Source of the DNA: Aalborgiella sp031422495
GTDB taxonomy: Bacteria > Pseudomonadota > Gammaproteobacteria > Burkholderiales > Burkholderiaceae_C
Reading direction: 5' to 3'
Assembly (NCBI GenBank): GCA_031422495.1
Contig: JANPLX010000024.1
Coordinates: 1-18,779, forward strand
DNA: 18,779 nt
Shown: in pieces, positions 15,858 through 18,779 of the stretch
Layout of the letters: the number at the start of each line of letters is the position of its first letter
How positions within the stretch are numbered: position 1 is the first letter of the stretch
Notes under the pieces: generated by a model
What the model saw: the letters and a program-made list of their open reading frames with translations, nothing else
Databases searched by the model: none
Told to the model about the DNA's origin: nothing
Program-made: the position numbers and the translations under genes

Positions 15858-16691
15858 TTAAACCAAGGCTCGCAGCTCACGTGCCGCTTCCTGCAAAAGC
15901 GGGAGCAAGCCGTTATGCAACTCGTCCAGCTCCAGCTTGGCTAGCTGCGTCACCACATTTAAGGCCGCAACGGTGCGCCCTGACGCATCTCGGATCGGCA
16001 CTGCCAGAGCATGCACACCAAGCTCATGCATTTGGCTGGCGATAGCGTAATCTTGCGCACGGATGTGCTGAATCAAAGCGCCGAATTGCTGCATGTCGGT
16101 ACACGTATACGCTGTCAGCCGTGGTAAGCGGCGGCACTGCGCCCAAGCGCCAAAGTCAGCCGCTGGCAGCTGTGCCAGGAGCACTTGGCCGGTAGAGGTG
16201 GCGTGAATTGGTAATCTAGCCCCTAAATGTAAGCCATAAGGGGTGTAGCCGGCGTATTTATTACTTGTATTGCTATATTTTTTATAGTTAATTGGGTTGA
16301 TTTGACTGCTTTTAGCGACAATCACCACCTCGTCCTCATCCCGCACCACGGCTGAAAACGACTCGCCCGTTTGCGCGGCCAAGCGGTTCAGCGTGGGCTG
16401 CAAGACACGTGGTAGACGCGCAGAAGCTAGATAACTGCCAGAAAACCGCAGCACTTTGCTAGACAACCAATAAAAGCTGCCATCGGTCTCCAAATAACCT
16501 AGGTGTGCCAAGGTCAGCAAATGCCGCCGCGCCGCAGCGCGGGTGATGCCGGCGCGCTGCGCGGCCAGCGTGGCGTTGAGTCGCTGCCGGTCCGTGTCGA
16601 AGCTTTCCAGTACAGCCATGCCTTTGGCCATGCCAGCAATGAAATCTGCGCTGGCAATAACGGTTTTCTCTGGCTCTTTTTGTGCGTTCAT
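15858..16691 (-). CDS. pobR: IclR-family regulator, probable PobR, carrying an inserted repeat peptide
   Basis: This transcription factor of the IclR family (PobR/PcaR/PcaU branch) probably activates pobA in response to 4-hydroxybenzoate. Taking ATG at 16691 gives 277 residues; the longer open frame to 16877 overlaps pobA and is unlikely. The winged helix-turn-helix is at about 15-75 (FIAGMAKGMAVLESF, then RAGITRAAARRHLLTLAHLGYL). The ligand domain follows from about 90, with GARLPIHATSTGQVLLAQL (157-175) typical of the branch. Between EVVIVAKS (121-128) and PYGLHLGARL (151-160) lies an atypical Asn/Tyr/Lys/Ser-rich segment, INYKKYSNTSNKYAGYT (134-150). It is encoded by a copy of the dispersed AT-rich repeat, whereas relatives have only a few residues there. 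This may alter ligand response. The divergent pobA neighbour supports the role. Confidence 0.85.
   Translation of the reverse strand: MNAQKEPEKTVIASADFIAGMAKGMAVLESFDTDRQRLNATLAAQRAGITRAAARRHLLTLAHLGYLETDGSFYWLSSKVLRFSGSYLASARLPRVLQPTLNRLAAQTGESFSAVVRDEDEVVIVAKSSQINPINYKKYSNTSNKYAGYTPYGLHLGARLPIHATSTGQVLLAQLPAADFGAWAQCRRLPRLTAYTCTDMQQFGALIQHIRAQDYAIASQMHELGVHALAVPIRDASGRTVAALNVVTQLAKLELDELHNGLLPLLQEAARELRALV
16246..16288 (+). repeat. Dispersed AT-rich repeat, copy B, inside the IclR coding sequence
   Basis: TGTAGCCGGCGTATTTATT (16244-16262) is identical to the start of copy C (18006-18024). The second half is diverged but keeps the hairpin CTATA-TTTTT-TATAG at the same place. It lies antisense to the IclR gene and keeps its frame open. 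The local base composition is far more AT-rich than the surrounding gene. Confidence 0.8.
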
Positions 16692-16718
16692 CGCGCAATA
16701 GTGCCGATGATCGCGCAA
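16691..16718. promoter_or_regulatory. Possible PobR operator: direct repeats in the pobR-pobA gap
   Basis: TCGCGCAA occurs at 16691-16698 and again at 16711-16718. The starts are 20 bases apart, about two helical turns, in the 79-bp gap between the divergent genes; the first copy touches the pobR start codon. IclR regulators of this branch are known to bind repeated 10-bp motifs. A TTGTCA at 16720-16725 may be the pobA -35 element. Confidence 0.35.
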
Positions 16719-16770
16719 ATTGTCAACCCAACGCTGGTTTGATAGGCAGGCTTCTTCTATTCTCATGCCC

Positions 16771-17979
16771 ATGACATTTAACTCAGCTCGCACGCAAGTC
16801 GCCATCATAGGCGCAGGTCCATCTGGGCTGCTGCTCGGCCAATTGCTCCACAAAGCGGGTATAGACGCCATCATCATCGAGCGACAAAGCCCCGACTACG
16901 TGCTGGGCCGCATTCGCGCTGGCATTTTGGAGCAAACCACGGTGGATATGCTGATTGACGCTGGCGTGGGCGCGGGGGTGAGCGCGGGCGGCATCGTTCA
17001 CCACAGCATTGAGCTGGTGTTTGGTGGCAAGCGCCACGCCATCGACGTCACGGGCTTGACCGCAGGCAAAGTCGTCACTGCATACGGCCAAACCGAGATG
17101 ACGCGGGACTTGATGGAAGCCCGACATGCAGCGGGTTTAACCACCGTTTACGAAGCCAAAGATGTCACGATTCACGACTTTGACGGCGCAAAACCCGCCG
17201 TTCGCTACCAAAAAGATGGTCAAAACCACGAATTGGCATGTGATTTCATCGCTGGTTGCGACGGTTTCCACGGCGTGTGCCGCGCCAGCGTCCCCGAAGG
17301 CGCGGTCATCGAGTACGAAAAAGTCTACCCCTTCGGCTGGCTGGGCGTACTGGCCGATGTGCCGCCCGTCTCCCCCCACGCCGTCGTGTATGGCAACAGC
17401 GAACGCGGCTTTTCGCTGTGTAGCATGCGCAGCCTGACCCGTAGCCGCTACTATGTGCAATGCCCCGTAGACGACAAAGTGGAGGCCTGGAGCGACCAGC
17501 GCTTTTGGGACGAACTGCGCCTGCGCTTAGACCCCGCATTGGCCGAGCAAATCATCACCGGCCCCTCTATTGAAAAGAGCATCGCCCCGCTGCGCAGCTT
17601 TGTGGCCGAGCCGATGCGCTTTGGCCGCCTGTTCCTAGCCGGCGACGCCGCCCACATCGTGCCGCCTACGGGGGCGAAAGGCTTGAATTTAGCGGCTAGC
17701 GATGTGAAATTTCTCAGCACTGCCTTGATTGAGTTTTACGGCAAAGACGGGGTGAAAAGCGAAGCTGGCATCAACACCTACTCCCAACGCTCCCTCGCCC
17801 GCATCTGGAAAGCCGAGCGCTTTTCATGGTGGCTCACCTCGTTGATGCACCGCTTCCCCGACACAGACGCTTTTGGGCAGCGCATGCAAGAGGCGGAGCT
17901 GGAGTATTTGGTGAATTCAGAGGCGGCATCTACCGTTTTGGCTGAAAATTATGTGGGATTGCCGTTAATTTCAATATAA
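16771..17979 (+). CDS. pobA: 4-hydroxybenzoate 3-monooxygenase PobA
   Basis: This FAD-dependent, NADPH-using aromatic hydroxylase turns 4-hydroxybenzoate into protocatechuate for the beta-ketoadipate or meta-cleavage routes. From ATG 16771 it has 402 residues (Pseudomonas PobA has 394). FAD motifs are GAGPSG (14-19), CDGFHG (163-168) and GDAAHIVPPTGAKGLNLAAS (291-310). Counting against the P. fluorescens enzyme from memory, catalytic Tyr201 corresponds to Tyr207 and Tyr385 to Tyr394 (AENYVGLP). Substrate-binding Ser212, Arg214 and Tyr222 correspond to Ser218, Arg220 and Tyr228, so the active site appears intact. An ATG at 16765 is in frame and also possible; a start at 16720 would add a non-homologous leader. 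The gene is divergent from a PobR-type regulator and is followed by repeat copy C and a terminator. Confidence 0.95.
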   Translation: MTFNSARTQVAIIGAGPSGLLLGQLLHKAGIDAIIIERQSPDYVLGRIRAGILEQTTVDMLIDAGVGAGVSAGGIVHHSIELVFGGKRHAIDVTGLTAGKVVTAYGQTEMTRDLMEARHAAGLTTVYEAKDVTIHDFDGAKPAVRYQKDGQNHELACDFIAGCDGFHGVCRASVPEGAVIEYEKVYPFGWLGVLADVPPVSPHAVVYGNSERGFSLCSMRSLTRSRYYVQCPVDDKVEAWSDQRFWDELRLRLDPALAEQIITGPSIEKSIAPLRSFVAEPMRFGRLFLAGDAAHIVPPTGAKGLNLAASDVKFLSTALIEFYGKDGVKSEAGINTYSQRSLARIWKAERFSWWLTSLMHRFPDTDAFGQRMQEAELEYLVNSEAASTVLAENYVGLPLISI

Positions 17980-18007
17980 ATGGCTAATTTAGGCATAAAT
18001 ATGGCTG

Positions 18008-18050
18008 TAGCCGGCGTATTTATTGCCTAAGTAGCTATAAAATATATAGC
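18008..18050 (+). repeat. Dispersed AT-rich repeat, copy C
   Basis: These 43 bases begin TAGCCGGCGTATTTATTGCC and contain the hairpin GCTATA-AAATA-TATAGC at the end. The copy lies 28 bases after the pobA stop and before its terminator, as copy A does behind the LysM/BON gene. Copy A agrees at 37 of 43 positions by eye. Copy B shares the first 19 bases (including the TG before) exactly. Confidence 0.78.
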
Positions 18051-18079
18051 AAATTTCCGCCCCTCGTCGCTTCGCGCCA

Positions 18080-18104
18080 CCCCTTCATGCTGAAGGGGAA
18101 TTTT
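18080..18104 (+). terminator. Rho-independent terminator after pobA
   Basis: The perfect 8-bp stem CCCCTTCA/TGAAGGGG (18080-18087 and 18091-18098) has a 3-nt loop TGC and is followed by AATTTTT-like bases. It lies 100 bases after pobA, just before the converging comM end. The T run is short, so strength is uncertain. Confidence 0.7.
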
Positions 18105-18779
18105 CACATCGAGCTACGTAACGCACGCCGGTATTGCATGGCCTCTGCCACATGGGTGACTTGGGTAAATTCTGAGCCGGCCAAATCAGCAATTGTCCGT
18201 GCCACTTTCAAGGTGCGGTGGGTGGCGCGAGCTGACCAGCCTAGGCGGGCGGCGGCGACGTTGAGGAACTTGGTGGCGCCTTCGTCCAACATCACATGGG
18301 TATCAATCTCGCTGCCTTGCAGCGCGTGGTTGGCCTTCTTTTGACGTTTCAAACTGCGGTTGCGGGCGGCGATGCAGCGTTCGCGGATGTTTTGGGTGGA
18401 TTCGCCAGCGGGGGCGTTGATGAGTTCGGAAGCAGGAAGTGTGGGCACATCGATGTGTAAATCGATGCGGTCAAGCAACGGGCCGCTGAGCTTGCCTTGG
18501 TAGCGCGACACTTGGTCGGGCGAGCAGCGGCAAGCTTTGGGTGTGCTGCCAATGACGGCGCCCAAGTAGCCGCACGGGCAGGGGTTCATGGCGGCCATGA
18601 GCTGGAAACGGGCGGGGAAATCAGCTCTTCTAGCCGCGCGGGAGATCGTGATTTGACCTGTTTCTAGTGGTTCGCGCAAGGCTTCGAGGGCCTGTCTAGG
18701 GAGTTCGGGGAGTTCGTCAAGGAACAAAACACCGTTGTGCGCGAGTGAGATTTCGCCTGGACGCGGCGGTGAGCCACCT
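18104..18779 (-). CDS. comM: ComM/YifB-family AAA+ ATPase (Mg-chelatase-like), C-terminal part
   Basis: This is the C-terminal 225 codons or so of a hexameric AAA+ helicase that promotes branch migration during natural transformation. The gene runs off the window edge, so the N-terminal Lon-like domain and Walker A are not visible. Visible are GSPPRPGEISLAHNGVLFLDEL, which contains Walker B (GVLFLDEL), then PRQALEALREPLE. Next come a Cys-rich segment NPCPCGYLG and CRCSPDQ, the sensor and arginine-finger region LSGPLLDRIDLHIDVP, and a Mg-chelatase C-terminal domain ending RRALRSSM. The frame is open through the edge with no in-frame ATG in view. A TTG at 18727 inside Walker B is not a start. 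Confidence 0.93.
   Translation of the reverse strand, partial: GGSPPRPGEISLAHNGVLFLDELPELPRQALEALREPLETGQITISRAARRADFPARFQLMAAMNPCPCGYLGAVIGSTPKACRCSPDQVSRYQGKLSGPLLDRIDLHIDVPTLPASELINAPAGESTQNIRERCIAARNRSLKRQKKANHALQGSEIDTHVMLDEGATKFLNVAAARLGWSARATHRTLKVARTIADLAGSEFTQVTHVAEAMQYRRALRSSM

Noticed and set aside
16692..16877. N-terminal extension of the IclR gene (open frame to 16877)
   Set aside because: It would overlap the start of pobA and adds residues unlike IclR proteins. ATG 16691 gives a family-typical N-terminus.

Overview
The window looks like chromosomal DNA of a betaproteobacterium of the order Burkholderiales, most likely Comamonadaceae-like. The evidence is the protein families present (fused isobutyryl-CoA mutase IcmF, TRAP transporter, persulfide dioxygenase-rhodanese fusion, PobA with a divergent IclR regulator), the moderate GC content, and two kinds of small dispersed palindromic repeat that I associate with this group. 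The genus cannot be fixed from the sequence alone. There is no rRNA, tRNA, CRISPR array, transposase or phage gene.

Layout: (1) 75-2307, housekeeping: RNA helicase DbpA (+) converging on type III pantothenate kinase CoaX (-). (2) 2580-3191, a BON-LysM protein of the Kbp/YgaU type with a strong terminator. (3) 3215-6179, a sulfur module. On the minus strand a CsoR/CstR-type repressor is followed by a persulfide dioxygenase-rhodanese fusion. On the plus strand two YeeE/YedE-type sulfur transport proteins (PmpA/PmpB-like) are followed by a small unrecognised membrane protein. The divergent intergenic region carries a plausible CsoR-family operator. (4) 6358-10152, a TRAP transporter (binding protein, terminator, small permease, unusually large permease). 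(5) 10264-13644, icmF behind a 22-bp near-perfect palindrome. (6) 13719-14847 on the minus strand, a fumarylacetoacetate hydrolase-family protein with an unusual export-type N-terminus and a 54-residue basic protein. (7) 15014-15820, a RhlG-like SDR oxidoreductase. (8) 15858-17979, an IclR regulator (probable PobR) divergent from 4-hydroxybenzoate 3-monooxygenase PobA. (9) 18104-18779, the C-terminal part of a ComM/YifB AAA+ ATPase cut by the window edge.

The genes form several independent modules. The sulfur module would take up reduced sulfur, oxidise persulfides and sense them. The TRAP system would import an unidentified, probably carboxylate, substrate. IcmF isomerises isobutyryl-CoA and butyryl-CoA. 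PobA feeds 4-hydroxybenzoate into the protocatechuate pathway.

The most notable observation is that two unrelated dispersed repeats appear to have been inserted in frame in protein-coding genes. A 60-bp long-armed palindrome lies inside the G-domain of icmF. An AT-rich repeat of about 43 bp, with two intergenic sisters in this same window, lies inside the IclR regulator. Both reading frames stay open, and both inserted segments sit between otherwise family-typical blocks. This resembles the protein-coding palindromic elements known from Rickettsia. Other points of interest are the atypical cysteine spacing of the CsoR-type repressor, the 650-residue TRAP large subunit with an Ala/Pro-rich loop, and the FAH-family protein with a twin-arginine and lipobox-like leader.
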